From NCBI GenBank assembly GCA_015520605.1, contig WAPT01000016.1, forward strand, positions 1 to 52,322: DNA of 52,322 nt, written 5' to 3'. This document shows positions 7,517 to 16,469 of the stretch, piece after piece. A program made the position numbers and the translations under genes. Positions within the stretch are counted from its first letter, which is position 1. Every line of letters starts with the position of its first letter. The notes below the pieces were generated by a model. That model did not search any database. It saw only the letters and a list, made by a program, of their open reading frames with translations, and had not been told where the DNA came from. Source of the stretch: Nanobdellati archaeon. Its GTDB lineage: Archaea > EX4484-52 > WAPT01.

Positions 7517-8287
7517 TTATCTCGCACAGAATAATTCGCTGATAATATTGTATTTTTCCAGATTTTCTATCGGAATTTTACACTTTCCTTCCTCCTGCAA
7601 TTTTTTCAGTTTTTTCATTAATTTTTCACCTACAGGTTTACGATCTTCTATACGGCACTGCGCTTCTGAAATTGTTTTGATTTCCCTCCTGGCGGTCTCC
7701 GTGAGCTTTCTGTTCCATTCCACACACGACTCTCTGATCGTTTTTTTGCATTCTTCGAGAGAGTCCATCAGCAGATTTCTGAATCCTTCAGATGCTTCAT
7801 TGTAAACGCACCTAACATATTCCATCACTCTTCCACATATCTCCTTTACTTCTCCTATTTCCTCGTACCTTTTTTCAACGCTTTTAACAAGTTCATACCA
7901 CTCCAGAAGCTCGTCCATCGGATCATTGCGAACGCCGAAACCCGTTATTCTTTTTGCTTCATCCAACACGCGTTTCGTCAGCTGTTGAGCTGAAAGGTCG
8001 AAAATTCCATCAAGGAATCGATATAACTTATGTGGAGCGTGAATGGTTGTGGTAATTGTGTTGGGATCCATTTTCACATAAGAAAGATTCCTATCATTGA
8101 TGCGTTCACACATCAAAACATTCCCCTTACCGTCTGTGAGAGATAGATATACCCTATATACACTATTATCATTATCGTAATTACACTTCAGCTCCACATT
8201 TAAACCTAATCGGATAGCCAGACTCTTTAGTTCCTCTATACTGCTTGGTGTGATTCTGGTGTTACCCGACGGATAAATTACTTCCAT
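7517..8287 (-). CDS. Hypothetical protein (256 aa)
   Basis: The N-terminal ~100 residues look like an alpha/beta domain (ITPSSIEELKSLAIRLGL, strand-rich YRVYLSLTDGKGNVLM), and the C-terminal 150 are helical and very charged (ELLEWYELVKSVEKRYEEIG, MKKLKKLQEEGK), probably coiled coil. Seven cysteines are scattered without a clear CxxC pair. There is no signal peptide or membrane segment. I do not recognise the family. A weak AT-rich promoter precedes it on the minus strand. It stands alone between DUF99 and the methylthiotransferase. Confidence 0.7.
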   Translation of the reverse strand: MEVIYPSGNTRITPSSIEELKSLAIRLGLNVELKCNYDNDNSVYRVYLSLTDGKGNVLMCERINDRNLSYVKMDPNTITTTIHAPHKLYRFLDGIFDLSAQQLTKRVLDEAKRITGFGVRNDPMDELLEWYELVKSVEKRYEEIGEVKEICGRVMEYVRCVYNEASEGFRNLLMDSLEECKKTIRESCVEWNRKLTETARREIKTISEAQCRIEDRKPVGEKLMKKLKKLQEEGKCKIPIENLEKYNIISELFCAR

Positions 8288-8373
8288 ATCTCTTCCTCCG
8301 AGAGTTTGTTATATTACTACTCTTTCATTTCAACTTAATGAAAACTTAAATTTTTTATTACCATGAACTGGTG

Positions 8374-8472
8374 ATGGTAAACTCTATCCACAAGTTTGGT
8401 CGTGAGTACACCAACCAAAACGAAATATTGAGTAAAATGCTAGTTAAGACGATTAATAAACGATTTGTGTAA
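8374..8472 (+). CDS. Possible small protein (32 aa)
   Basis: ATG 8374 lies about 25 bp after a TATA-like stretch (TTAAATTTTTTATT) and opens 32 codons, MVNSIHKFGREYTNQNEILS and onward, ending NKRFV. The promoter spacing is the only support; the gap 8288-8561 holds nothing else I can identify. It may be a fragment or noise. Confidence 0.25.
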   Translation: MVNSIHKFGREYTNQNEILSKMLVKTINKRFV

Positions 8473-8561
8473 ATTTTTGGGCGGAACTCCGACCATTGCC
8501 CTTGATGACATTTCTTCATCTTCCACAACCAATTTAACCCTTTTTTCCCAACCTTGCTCCC

Positions 8562-9884
8562 ATGAAAGGGGATACTTGCAAAGTTTACATCGAAACTTAT
8601 GGATGTGCTGTAAACAGGAGTGACAGCGAGATAATGATGGGGCTGCTGAAGAAAGCCGGATACAGAATCGTCAAGGACTGGAGAGATGCCGATATAGTTA
8701 TTATAAACACATGTATTGTAAAGCACGCGACAGTTAACAGAATGCTTTATCGGATAAAGTTCTTTACCGAGAATTTCAATCCCCATCGTGTCATAGTCGC
8801 TGGCTGCATCTCCAAACCCTTCGGCAAAAAGGTGAAGGAAATAAACCCTCACGCCTCCCTGCTCGGCACTGATGTCATCAGCAGGGTGATTGATGCTGTC
8901 AAAGCTGTGCTATCCGGTAGGAGGGTTGAGCTAATTGAGGGCGAGGATGTAAAGACGGGAATGCCGAGAGAAAGGATCAACAAGAACATAGCAATAGTGC
9001 AGATAAGCTCTGGGTGCCTCGGTAACTGTGCTTTCTGCGCTACGAGATTTGCCAGAGGAAAGCTGAGAAGTTACCCGCCAGAAGATGTGGTGGAGGATGT
9101 AAGGGAAGCTGTAAACAGCGGTTGTAGAGAGATCTGGCTCACAAGTCAGGATAATGGATGCTACGGTCTGGATATTGGCACGAACCTTGCAGAACTTCTG
9201 GAAAAAATAACAAAAAAAGTAAAAGGCTACTACATGATACGAGTAGGAATGATGAATCCGCATTTTGCGAGACATATCCTCAATGATCTCCTCCGTGCCT
9301 ACCGTTCCAGAAAGATTTATAAGTTCATACATCTACCTGTGCAGTCCGGATCGAACAAGGTGCTCAGAATAATGAAGAGACAGCACACCGTTGAGGATTT
9401 TGTGGAGGTTGTTGAAGCTTTTAGGAAAGTTTTTCCTCGCGTTTCGGTCTGGACTGATGTAATTGTGGGCCATCCGGGAGAGGGGGAAGAAGACTTCATA
9501 CAAACTCTCGAACTGATGAAAAAGGTCAAGCCTGACTTCATAAATGTGTCAAGGTTTTCAAGTCACGGAATAACCGAAGCAAGTAAAATGCTCCAGCCGC
9601 CCAGTCAGATCAAGAAAGAAAGGAGCAGGAAGATGTCCAAACTCATGAAGCAACTCTCCTATATGAAAAACAGCGAATGGTTTGGATGGCGGGGTGTCGT
9701 GCTTGTAACGGATTACGACGAGAGCAAGAGGAACTGGATAGGGCACAATTATACTTATAAGCAGGTAATAATAAAGGATGAGAACAGAAGTCTTAAACTG
9801 GACGGAAAGTTCGTTAGAGTTAAGATTGTTGATTTCGGACACGCGCATCTGGAGGGAAAGGTACTGGAGGTGGATAGCAAATGA
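8562..9884 (+). CDS. tRNA t6A37 methylthiotransferase (CDKAL1/MtaB-like radical SAM enzyme)
   Basis: The 440-residue protein has the three-part MiaB-family layout: an N-terminal UPF0004 domain with three cluster cysteines (ETYGCAVNRSDSE, NTCIVKHATV, VAGCISKP), a radical SAM barrel with CLGNCAFC near residue 152, and a C-terminal TRAM domain. The archaeal subgroup adds a methylthio group to N6-threonylcarbamoyladenosine at position 37 of ANN-decoding tRNAs. Two 4Fe-4S clusters are expected. LTSQDNGCYG and GHPGEGEEDF are conserved radical-SAM core motifs. The stop overlaps the HIT gene start by 4 nt (ATGA), so the pair is an operon. Confidence 0.92.
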   Translation: MKGDTCKVYIETYGCAVNRSDSEIMMGLLKKAGYRIVKDWRDADIVIINTCIVKHATVNRMLYRIKFFTENFNPHRVIVAGCISKPFGKKVKEINPHASLLGTDVISRVIDAVKAVLSGRRVELIEGEDVKTGMPRERINKNIAIVQISSGCLGNCAFCATRFARGKLRSYPPEDVVEDVREAVNSGCREIWLTSQDNGCYGLDIGTNLAELLEKITKKVKGYYMIRVGMMNPHFARHILNDLLRAYRSRKIYKFIHLPVQSGSNKVLRIMKRQHTVEDFVEVVEAFRKVFPRVSVWTDVIVGHPGEGEEDFIQTLELMKKVKPDFINVSRFSSHGITEASKMLQPPSQIKKERSRKMSKLMKQLSYMKNSEWFGWRGVVLVTDYDESKRNWIGHNYTYKQVIIKDENRSLKLDGKFVRVKIVDFGHAHLEGKVLEVDSK

Positions 9885-10279
9885 GCACGAATTCATGTAT
9901 CTTCTGTAATATATTGAGGGAGAAAAGAGACAACATCGTTCTTTCCAACAAGCACTGTTTTGCTATGTTTGATGGATATCCAGTTTCTAAAGGACACATA
10001 CTAATAATACCAAAAAGGCATGTCTCTTCTTTTTTCCAGCTGGAGTTGGATGAGGTTGTGGACGCTTACTTACTTCTTCAAGAAGCCAAAAAACTTCTGG
10101 ATAAAAAGTTTAAGCCCGCTGGCTACAACATCGGAGTTAACATTGGAAGTGCTGCAGGTCAGACAGTTTGGCATGTACATATACATTTGATCCCTCGTTA
10201 CAAAGGGGATGTTGAGAACCCCACCGGCGGAATAAGGAACATCTTCCCTGATAAAGGCGATTACACTAAAATATTGTAA
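9881..10279 (+). CDS. HIT-family nucleotide hydrolase/transferase
   Basis: A 132-residue histidine-triad protein with N-terminal CIFCNILREKRDNIV, central GYPVSKGHILIIPKRH and the catalytic triad motif HVHIHLIP near residue 98. HIT enzymes hydrolyse or transfer nucleoside phosphates, for example AMP-lysine or dinucleoside polyphosphates; the exact substrate cannot be told. The CxxC at the N-terminus may bind zinc, as in several HINT/Fhit-like members. It is translationally coupled to the methylthiotransferase, without an obvious functional link. Confidence 0.9.
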   Translation: MSTNSCIFCNILREKRDNIVLSNKHCFAMFDGYPVSKGHILIIPKRHVSSFFQLELDEVVDAYLLLQEAKKLLDKKFKPAGYNIGVNIGSAAGQTVWHVHIHLIPRYKGDVENPTGGIRNIFPDKGDYTKIL

Positions 10280-10291
10280 GAGCGAGTCGGT

Positions 10292-11248
10292 TCATTCTCG
10301 CTCGAACTGAGGTAGATTAGATATCCACTCCTCAAGTCTCTCAAGCACATCCTTAACAGTCTGCTGTTGCAAATAGTTAGTAATACCCTCCTCCGCTAGC
10401 ATACTCTCAGAAAGGGGCAAAGCCACACCATCAACAGTCTTTGCGTCCTTCATGTGAAGGGAAAATGGGCACCTCGCAAGCTTTCCGCCTGGCGTCTGGC
10501 TCGGGTCTATCACTATTCTTCCTTCTCCTTTTTCGTGCCCTCCAATGATCGGCACGTCAGTCTCCTTTCTGACCCTTGCTATAAGCCTGTTCAGGATGTT
10601 AAACAGAGAAGGTGTGGTTCTTGAGTAGCTGAGGTATTTTTCATAAAAGGAGTGGTTAAGTCTCTTCTTCGGAAATATGTAAATGTGGAAGGATGAACCG
10701 GTCCACATAACAAACGTTGTAAAATCACCCACAAGGCCTCTGAAGTTTTCATCTTCCTTTATCGCAACCAGCAAAGCCTGAGTAACTCGCCTTGCCTGCT
10801 CTGTGGTGATTCCTTTACCTCTATCTATATCTATGAATATCCTCTCTATTGGTCTATCCTTCCCCTCTCCGTTTGTAGCATAAAAATAGTCGGCCAGCTT
10901 TCTTGGTGGAAAGTACTCCCATGCCTTGCGCTGCACATCATTAAGCCTGTGCTTTACCTCTCCGAGATGGTGTGCTCTAAGCCTGAAAAACCCCTCCCAG
11001 CTTTCAGCCAGAGAAGCGATCTCGCTAACAAAAAACTGCGGGAGCTTGCTCCCTCTCTTTATTATCATCGGGCCTCCAGGTATCCAGATCCTGGATGCGA
11101 GCTCCTTACCCTTCAGAAAACTGAACAGGTACGAGGATACCGCTGAATAGTATGGCAGCACATCGAGGAAATCAAAGGGTTTGAGCGGATCCTTACTACT
11201 TCTCAAAAAATTGAGAAGCTCAAAACTATTGGGGCTTTCACTTTCCAT
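10292..11248 (-). CDS. Archaeo-eukaryotic primase (AEP) superfamily protein
   Basis: The protein (318 aa from ATG 11248) shows the three AEP catalytic signatures in order: IFIDIDRG (DxD) near residue 138, GSSFHIYIFP (SxH) near 183, and GRIVIDPSQTPGGKLARCPF with FSLH near 243. These coordinate metal and nucleotide in primases and primase-polymerases. It lacks the zinc-binding cysteine cluster of canonical PriS, and the SxH region reads GSSFH rather than SGRRGYH, so it is probably not the replicative small subunit. The start at 11248 is preferred because a TTAAAATATATAT box lies about 30 bp upstream; the ORF track start at 11383 would span that promoter. No helicase or large subunit is adjacent. 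Confidence 0.75.
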   Translation of the reverse strand: MESESPNSFELLNFLRSSKDPLKPFDFLDVLPYYSAVSSYLFSFLKGKELASRIWIPGGPMIIKRGSKLPQFFVSEIASLAESWEGFFRLRAHHLGEVKHRLNDVQRKAWEYFPPRKLADYFYATNGEGKDRPIERIFIDIDRGKGITTEQARRVTQALLVAIKEDENFRGLVGDFTTFVMWTGSSFHIYIFPKKRLNHSFYEKYLSYSRTTPSLFNILNRLIARVRKETDVPIIGGHEKGEGRIVIDPSQTPGGKLARCPFSLHMKDAKTVDGVALPLSESMLAEEGITNYLQQQTVKDVLERLEEWISNLPQFERE

Positions 11249-11529
11249 ACCATTCAAGCTGTGAACACACATATATATTTTAATTGTGCCAAGAGGAAAA
11301 GTAAGAATGATGGGGTAAGAAGCATACTTTAACTCTCTGCTGACATGCGGAGCGCTTCCCTTCTCGTTCCCTGCAGGAGTCAATTTCCAGATTTATTTTT
11401 CCCGCGAAGAGCACTGCAGAGCTCAGGCCTGTTGATGCTTTGAAGTATGAGCGATTTTCGAAAAGAGCAGGAATCAGCTCTTGAAGTTCTAACAATCCGC
11501 ATAAAAACTTTATCAGCCTAAATAGGAGT

Positions 11530-12477
11530 ATGGTATTATTCAAAAAGAAGAGGCGCAGTCTTCTGGAAATAAAGAAGCTTCGGTTTGGGTATAAGGAAAG
11601 ATCTGTGCTCAAAGGAGTTGACCTCTCCATAAAAGCCGGTAGGATCCTTGCTCTTGTTGGACCGAGTGGCTCTGGCAAAAGTACTCTGCTCAAGATCATG
11701 GCCGGAGAGCTCAGAAAATCCGAAGGGAGGATAATCAGAAAAAGAAAAGGTCTGATATCGCATGCAAAAATAGCATACGTTCCTCAAGAAATTGCTTTAC
11801 TACCAAACCTCACGCTGGAAGAAAACATAATCATTTTTGGAAACATTTTCGGTGTGAGCAGCAAGAAAGCGATAATGAAAGGTAGAAAGCTTGCTTCTTC
11901 ACTTGAAATGGAAGACAGACTGAACGGAAAGGTCAGCACGTTTTCCGGCGGGCAGAAGGTGAGAGCAAACATTATCTGCTCTCTTCTTCACGACCCAGAT
12001 ATCTTGCTGCTGGATGAGCCTTTCACCGGATTGGACTTCGGGAACAGAATGCTTCTCTGGAAGTTTTTAATGGGGTTAAAGCGGGCCAGAAAGGCTGTGT
12101 TGCTCACAACTCACAATCTGGAAGAAGCTGGAAAGTTCTGTGATGAAATTGCCATCCTTAAGGATGGGAAGATAATTGTGAGGGGTGATGAGGATAGAAT
12201 AAGGCGAGTTTTGAAAGCAAGGATATGGGTGGAAATGGAAATAAAGAATGTCTCTAACATGTCGAAACTGATACCCAAGATTAAGAAAATATGTGAGAAA
12301 AACGAAATATTTCTTGTGGAGTATCCAACGTTGAAGAGGCTTGCTTTCATGATGGAGAACGAAGAGAAGATAAGTTTGATTGAAGCTCTGCTAAGAAAAG
12401 ATGGTGTGAGGTTTAAGGTGGTCGAACTTAAGACACCAACGCTGGACGAAACGTTTCTTAAGGTGAGTGCTGCATGA
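11530..12477 (+). CDS. ABC transporter ATP-binding protein
   Basis: The 315-residue ATPase has Walker A GPSGSGKST at residues 44-52, signature FSGGQKVRAN, Walker B DILLLDEPF, and a switch His in TTHNLEEAGKFCDE. A C-terminal extension of about 80 residues (after RGDEDRIRRVL) is typical of ATPases serving ABC-2 drug/lipid or multidrug-type exporters. The stop overlaps the permease ATG by 4 nt, confirming a two-gene operon. Substrate is not deducible. Other ORFs on the opposite strand here are shadows. Confidence 0.92.
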   Translation: MVLFKKKRRSLLEIKKLRFGYKERSVLKGVDLSIKAGRILALVGPSGSGKSTLLKIMAGELRKSEGRIIRKRKGLISHAKIAYVPQEIALLPNLTLEENIIIFGNIFGVSSKKAIMKGRKLASSLEMEDRLNGKVSTFSGGQKVRANIICSLLHDPDILLLDEPFTGLDFGNRMLLWKFLMGLKRARKAVLLTTHNLEEAGKFCDEIAILKDGKIIVRGDEDRIRRVLKARIWVEMEIKNVSNMSKLIPKIKKICEKNEIFLVEYPTLKRLAFMMENEEKISLIEALLRKDGVRFKVVELKTPTLDETFLKVSAA

Positions 12478-13718
12478 TCATTCACAGAATTGCGGGACTT
12501 CTGAAAAAGGACTGGAAACTTTTGATGGCGAACAAAAGCTATTTCATACTTGCGATAATTTTACCAATGCTCGTCGGAGCAGTGTTTGTTCTGGCTCTAC
12601 ATTACTCCCCAAAAAATGTGAGAGTAGGAGTGTGCGGCAATGTGACCTTGCCCCTGAACGGGATGGGTGGTGATGTGATTCTCATCCCGCTAAATCCCGA
12701 AGGTTCGAACTGCACCGCCGTCATGCTGGAAAATGTCAGAAGCGGGAGGGTAAATGTTGGTATCGTGTTTCCGCAGGATTTTGAGGAGAAAATTAAGAGG
12801 TACAAGAGAGCCAAGATCGTGCTGGTTGTGGATAACACCAAGCCCGCCATGAGAAGTCTTGCAGAAAATCTTGCTGAAAAAATGGTGGAAGGATATGCAT
12901 ACCATCTGAGGTCTTCCCTGAAGGAGAATATGAAGCAGAAAATAAACCTGCTGAAAAGCGCGCTGATCATTCTGCAGTCCGTAACCACTTCCGCGCCATA
13001 CGGAAGCTTGCTTTCCCATACCATAGAGCTCGTGATGGAAAGGTTTGATGACCTGCAGAATCTGGACCTTGAGTTTTTTGTGAGACCGGCCAAGGTGGTT
13101 GTCCTTTACACTAATCCCGACCTTAACGAGCTGGGTTCTGTGTTCATCTACACATTCCCTGTGGTGGCGTTCTTTAGCATATCCATGCTTGCTGCGGTTG
13201 GTGTGATTTTCGAGAGAAAGAACGGTTTTTTCAGCAGGATGGCATCGGCATCCATACCTTACCCCCTCTATCTGCTCAGCAAGCTCGTGATTTTTGGCGT
13301 GCTGGCGCTTATCCAGTTCCTCACCCTCCTTTTTCTCTTCATCTCAGGAGGCGGGAGGTATCCGCTAAACCTGAGCTCCGTTCTCCCGACACTTGAAGCT
13401 CTCCTCATAATCTCCTCGCTTTATGCTTTGATTGGAGTTATTATTGGGAATCTCGCAAGGGAGAGTGGAGAAGCAATATTGATATGCCTTGTGCTCGCGC
13501 TCCCCATGACTTTCTTAACACAACTTTTCTATCCCGTCGACCTTCTGCCGGGAAAGATTGCAAACTTTATCAGCTTAATGCCGGTAAACTACGGTGGGAA
13601 GTTACTGAAAGCGGGAATGCTCAGCACAGAATCTGTGCTGACATGGTCGGGGCTCACCAATATCGCTGTGATGGCGCTCCTCGCACATATCTCTTATATG
13701 GTGAGTGGTAAAAAGTGA
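12474..13718 (+). CDS. ABC-2 type transporter permease
   Basis: The 414-residue membrane protein has one N-terminal transmembrane helix (SYFILAIILPMLVGAVFVLAL), a long extracytoplasmic region (about residues 45-220, with VNVGIVFPQDF typical of ABC-2 permeases) and about five C-terminal helices from residue 220, including TFPVVAFFSISMLAAVGVIF. This is the DrrB/YhgE-like ABC-2 layout of an export pump. It pairs with the ATPase directly upstream. The extracytoplasmic loop is charged and presumably folds as a periplasmic-facing domain. Confidence 0.9.
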   Translation: MIIHRIAGLLKKDWKLLMANKSYFILAIILPMLVGAVFVLALHYSPKNVRVGVCGNVTLPLNGMGGDVILIPLNPEGSNCTAVMLENVRSGRVNVGIVFPQDFEEKIKRYKRAKIVLVVDNTKPAMRSLAENLAEKMVEGYAYHLRSSLKENMKQKINLLKSALIILQSVTTSAPYGSLLSHTIELVMERFDDLQNLDLEFFVRPAKVVVLYTNPDLNELGSVFIYTFPVVAFFSISMLAAVGVIFERKNGFFSRMASASIPYPLYLLSKLVIFGVLALIQFLTLLFLFISGGGRYPLNLSSVLPTLEALLIISSLYALIGVIIGNLARESGEAILICLVLALPMTFLTQLFYPVDLLPGKIANFISLMPVNYGGKLLKAGMLSTESVLTWSGLTNIAVMALLAHISYMVSGKK

Positions 13719-13735
13719 GAACGTGAGGGTTTAAC

Positions 13736-14365
13736 ATGATAAGAACGGCTGTTCCACCAAAAAGAGATGTGACGCTGATCATAGAGCATCTGGAAGAAAA
13801 GTTAACGGAATGGCTTCTGCTCGAATACAGAAACGCGAGCAAGTGGTGGAACGGTAGAGTGATATATACCAATGTGAGGAGCGAGGAGGATGTCACCACC
13901 CTTAAACCTCTGGGTGAGGTCAGGAGGGAGAGATTCTTGGAGGTGGTGGGAAAGGACGATGCCACAATAATCCTCGACCCAATGGCGAAGGAGACATTAA
14001 GACCGGAGGACTTTAACGGTGTCAGATGGGTTGTTATCGGTGGGATATGTGGTGATGTCGAATTTGATGGGAGAACTTCGAGGCTGATAAGCTCAACCTC
14101 GATGGAAATGCTGAGAAATATAAGGCTCAGAAACCTCGGAAAAGTTCATTTCCCGATAGATCAAGCCGCAGTTGTTGCAAGGCTTATCATGGAGGGAAAG
14201 AGACTGGATGAAATAGATGTTAGAGTGGGTGTTGAAATTGTGCTTGAGGAGGGCACAAGCTTCAGGAGGGTTGTTGAGCTACCTTACGGTTACGTTGTTC
14301 TTGATGGCAAGATTCAGTTTGCCGATGGTTTTGTTGAGTTCCTTAAAAGAGGGTGGGATCTGTGA
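13736..14365 (+). CDS. DUF431 (Sfm1-like) SPOUT-type methyltransferase
   Basis: The 209-residue protein starts with the family hallmark LIIEHLEEKLTEWLLLEY and carries LDPMAKETLRPEDF, VIGGICGD and NLGKVHFPIDQAAVVA, as in DUF431 proteins, a SPOUT-like SAM-dependent methyltransferase group whose yeast member Sfm1 methylates an arginine of ribosomal protein uS3. The archaeal target may be protein or RNA; it is usually annotated as an RNA methyltransferase. It overlaps the THEP1 gene by 4 nt. The 17-nt gap to the ABC permease suggests possible co-transcription without clear functional linkage. Confidence 0.8.
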   Translation: MIRTAVPPKRDVTLIIEHLEEKLTEWLLLEYRNASKWWNGRVIYTNVRSEEDVTTLKPLGEVRRERFLEVVGKDDATIILDPMAKETLRPEDFNGVRWVVIGGICGDVEFDGRTSRLISSTSMEMLRNIRLRNLGKVHFPIDQAAVVARLIMEGKRLDEIDVRVGVEIVLEEGTSFRRVVELPYGYVVLDGKIQFADGFVEFLKRGWDL

Positions 14366-14916
14366 AGGATTTCAGGATTGCCATTACGGGAAGGCCGGGA
14401 GTTGGAAAAACAACCCTGGTTAAGCGGTGTGCTGAACTGCTGAGGGAAATGGGTGTGAGAGCTGCCGGCTTCTATACCGAAGAGGTCAGAAATAAGAATG
14501 GTGTGAGAGAGGGTTTCGTCGTTGTGGATGTAGTCTCTCGGTACACATTCGAGCTTGCTAGGAGCATGGAGAGCTTTCGTTACAGCCAGGCTCTTCCGCA
14601 TGTTGGAAGGTATGCGGTGTTTGTTCGAGAGTTTGAGAACTACATCGAAACTCTGGAACGAGAGATGCGGAATGCTGATGTAATGGTCATAGATGAAGTG
14701 GGGCCAATGGAGCTTCTCAGCCGCCGGTTCATTCAGGTTATGGAAAGAATTATTGCGAAGCCACGCTGGATTGTGACTCACCATATTAGGGTGAAGCACC
14801 CCGTCATAAAAAAGCTTGAAGCTCATTCAACCCTTAAGGTTAAGCTAACCACAACAAACAGAGACGCTGAAAGGGAACGTGTGCTCAAACTGCTCCGAGA
14901 AGCTTTAAAAGAATAG
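14362..14916 (+). CDS. Nucleoside-triphosphatase, THEP1 family
   Basis: A 184-residue P-loop NTPase: ITGRPGVGKTTLVKRCAELL (Walker A), AAGFYTEEVR with the family GFxTxE signature, and VMVIDEVGPMELLS (Walker B). THEP1 enzymes hydrolyse ATP/GTP and other NTPs slowly; the cellular role is unclear. GTG 14362 is preferred over 14353, since it gives the usual 4-nt overlap with the upstream gene and the conserved domain begins immediately. The 3' end overlaps the convergent mgtE by 32 nt. Confidence 0.9.
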   Translation: MKDFRIAITGRPGVGKTTLVKRCAELLREMGVRAAGFYTEEVRNKNGVREGFVVVDVVSRYTFELARSMESFRYSQALPHVGRYAVFVREFENYIETLEREMRNADVMVIDEVGPMELLSRRFIQVMERIIAKPRWIVTHHIRVKHPVIKKLEAHSTLKVKLTTTNRDAERERVLKLLREALKE

Positions 14917-16225
14917 CTCCTATTCCGAGAAAGCTCAGGAATCCGAAAACGTCCGTAAAGGTTGTGAGTATAACCGTGGATGAGGATGCGGGGTCACTTC
15001 CCATTCTCTTCAGGAGGAGAGGTATCGTAGCTCCAGCAAACGCAGCGACCATCATGTTTATGAACATCGCCAGAACAAGCGCAATAGCTATGACCATGCT
15101 TCCTTTCCAGAGGACTGCAAACATGGCAGCTATGATTCCCACAATTAAACCGTTTATGGCAGCAACAATCACCTCCTTTTTTATTACCCTGAAAAAGTCA
15201 GATGGTGTGATCTCCCCCAAGGCGAGCGACCTCACCACTATGGCCATGGTTTGTGTGGTCGCATTACCACCTTCTCCAGCAACGATAGGCATGAAGATGG
15301 CAAGAAGCACAAAGGTCTTGAGCACATCCTCGAAGAGGTTTACAACACTCGCGGCAAGAAACGCTGTGAAAAGATTTATCATTAGCCAAGGTGTCCTGTT
15401 TCTAAGGGCTTTTATAATGGGATCGAACACCCTCTCTTCCCTTTCAAGAGAGAACATCTTGAAGAGGTCCTCAGCGTGCTCTTCCTCCATTATCTTGAGC
15501 GCTTCATCGATTGTTATAACACCAACAAGCTTGTTGTTCTCAATTACTGGGATTGACATGCATCTGTGTTTTCTAAAGAGATTTACCACCTCCTCCCTGT
15601 CTGTTGTCACACTCACCACAGGCTTTGCGTGAGTCATCACGTCCCTAATCCTCGCTGAGGGTTCGGCCGTGACGAGTTTTTCCAACTCAGCTCTTCCAAG
15701 CAGCCTTCCAGCTTCATCAATCACGAATACTTCCTTCGTGTAGGTTGCTGGAGACGCCTTCTTTATCCTGTCCAGCACGTTTTGAACACTCTCTTCCGGA
15801 CATGCTACAACTATCTCCTTCTGCATTATACCTCCAGCGACCTCCTTCGAATAGCGCAACTGCTTCACTATATGCCTCTTCTTTCTTTCGGGGAGGTAAG
15901 AGAGCACAGTATCTATGCGCCTCTCGGATTTCAGGGAGCGCAGAATTCTGCATGCATCATCTGAAGCGAGGTGCCTTACGATATCAGCAATATCTTTATC
16001 GGAGAGTGTTAAGAGCAGTTCCCTCCTCTCCTCCTCGCTGAGAAGCAGCAGCACATCCGCGCGGCTTTTGCTGTCAAGCAACTGAAAAATTTTAGCTTTT
16101 CTTTCCGGACCAACTCTTCTGAGTATGTGCACTATCTCGGACGGGCTCATCTTTGAAAGCAGGACTTCCGCTTCTTTTCTGAGACCTTTCTCCAACAGGT
16201 AAATTATTCTGGGTAGTATGGCACT
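14885..16225 (-). CDS. mgtE: Magnesium transporter MgtE
   Basis: A 446-residue protein (ATG 16225) with an N-terminal superhelical MgtE_N domain, a CBS pair (VFVIDEAGRLLGRAELEKLV and SIPVIENNKLVGVITIDEAL), and a C-terminal membrane domain with about five helices containing PIVAGEGGNATTQTMAIVVR, the pore-lining signature of MgtE/SLC41 channels. The cytosolic domains act as a Mg2+ sensor that closes the pore. The upstream extension to 16315 is rejected because AAATATTATATGG lies in it, about 30 bp before ATG 16225. Confidence 0.93.
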   Translation of the reverse strand, partial: SAILPRIIYLLEKGLRKEAEVLLSKMSPSEIVHILRRVGPERKAKIFQLLDSKSRADVLLLLSEEERRELLLTLSDKDIADIVRHLASDDACRILRSLKSERRIDTVLSYLPERKKRHIVKQLRYSKEVAGGIMQKEIVVACPEESVQNVLDRIKKASPATYTKEVFVIDEAGRLLGRAELEKLVTAEPSARIRDVMTHAKPVVSVTTDREEVVNLFRKHRCMSIPVIENNKLVGVITIDEALKIMEEEHAEDLFKMFSLEREERVFDPIIKALRNRTPWLMINLFTAFLAASVVNLFEDVLKTFVLLAIFMPIVAGEGGNATTQTMAIVVRSLALGEITPSDFFRVIKKEVIVAAINGLIVGIIAAMFAVLWKGSMVIAIALVLAMFINMMVAAFAGATIPLLLKRMGSDPASSSTVILTTFTDVFGFLSFLGIGAILLKLLGAV

Positions 16226-16469
16226 CATCAAAAGTATTCTCTTCAAGCTTCCATATAATATTTTGGGTAGAAATGTTGGAAAAGGACGTTTTTCGATCGG
16301 AACATAAGGAACCATAAGGAATGTCTTCGGACAGCTTAGATCAACACGCGTAAATTCCTGAATTGAATCGACATTCTACAAAAAATTCGACAAAAAACGA
16401 TAGAAAATTTTTTAAATTTTTATACAGGATGTTTTAAAAAATATCGAAAGTTTTAAAAAGTTTTCCCGG

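Noticed and set aside
11447-11521. 24-codon ORF MSDFRKEQESALEVL before the ABC ATPase
   Set aside because: No ribosome binding site, and it covers the probable promoter of the transporter operon.
14964-15632. 222-aa plus-strand ORF inside mgtE
   Set aside because: Antisense shadow of the clear MgtE membrane domain; Ser/Thr-rich composition typical of reverse-complemented hydrophobic codons.
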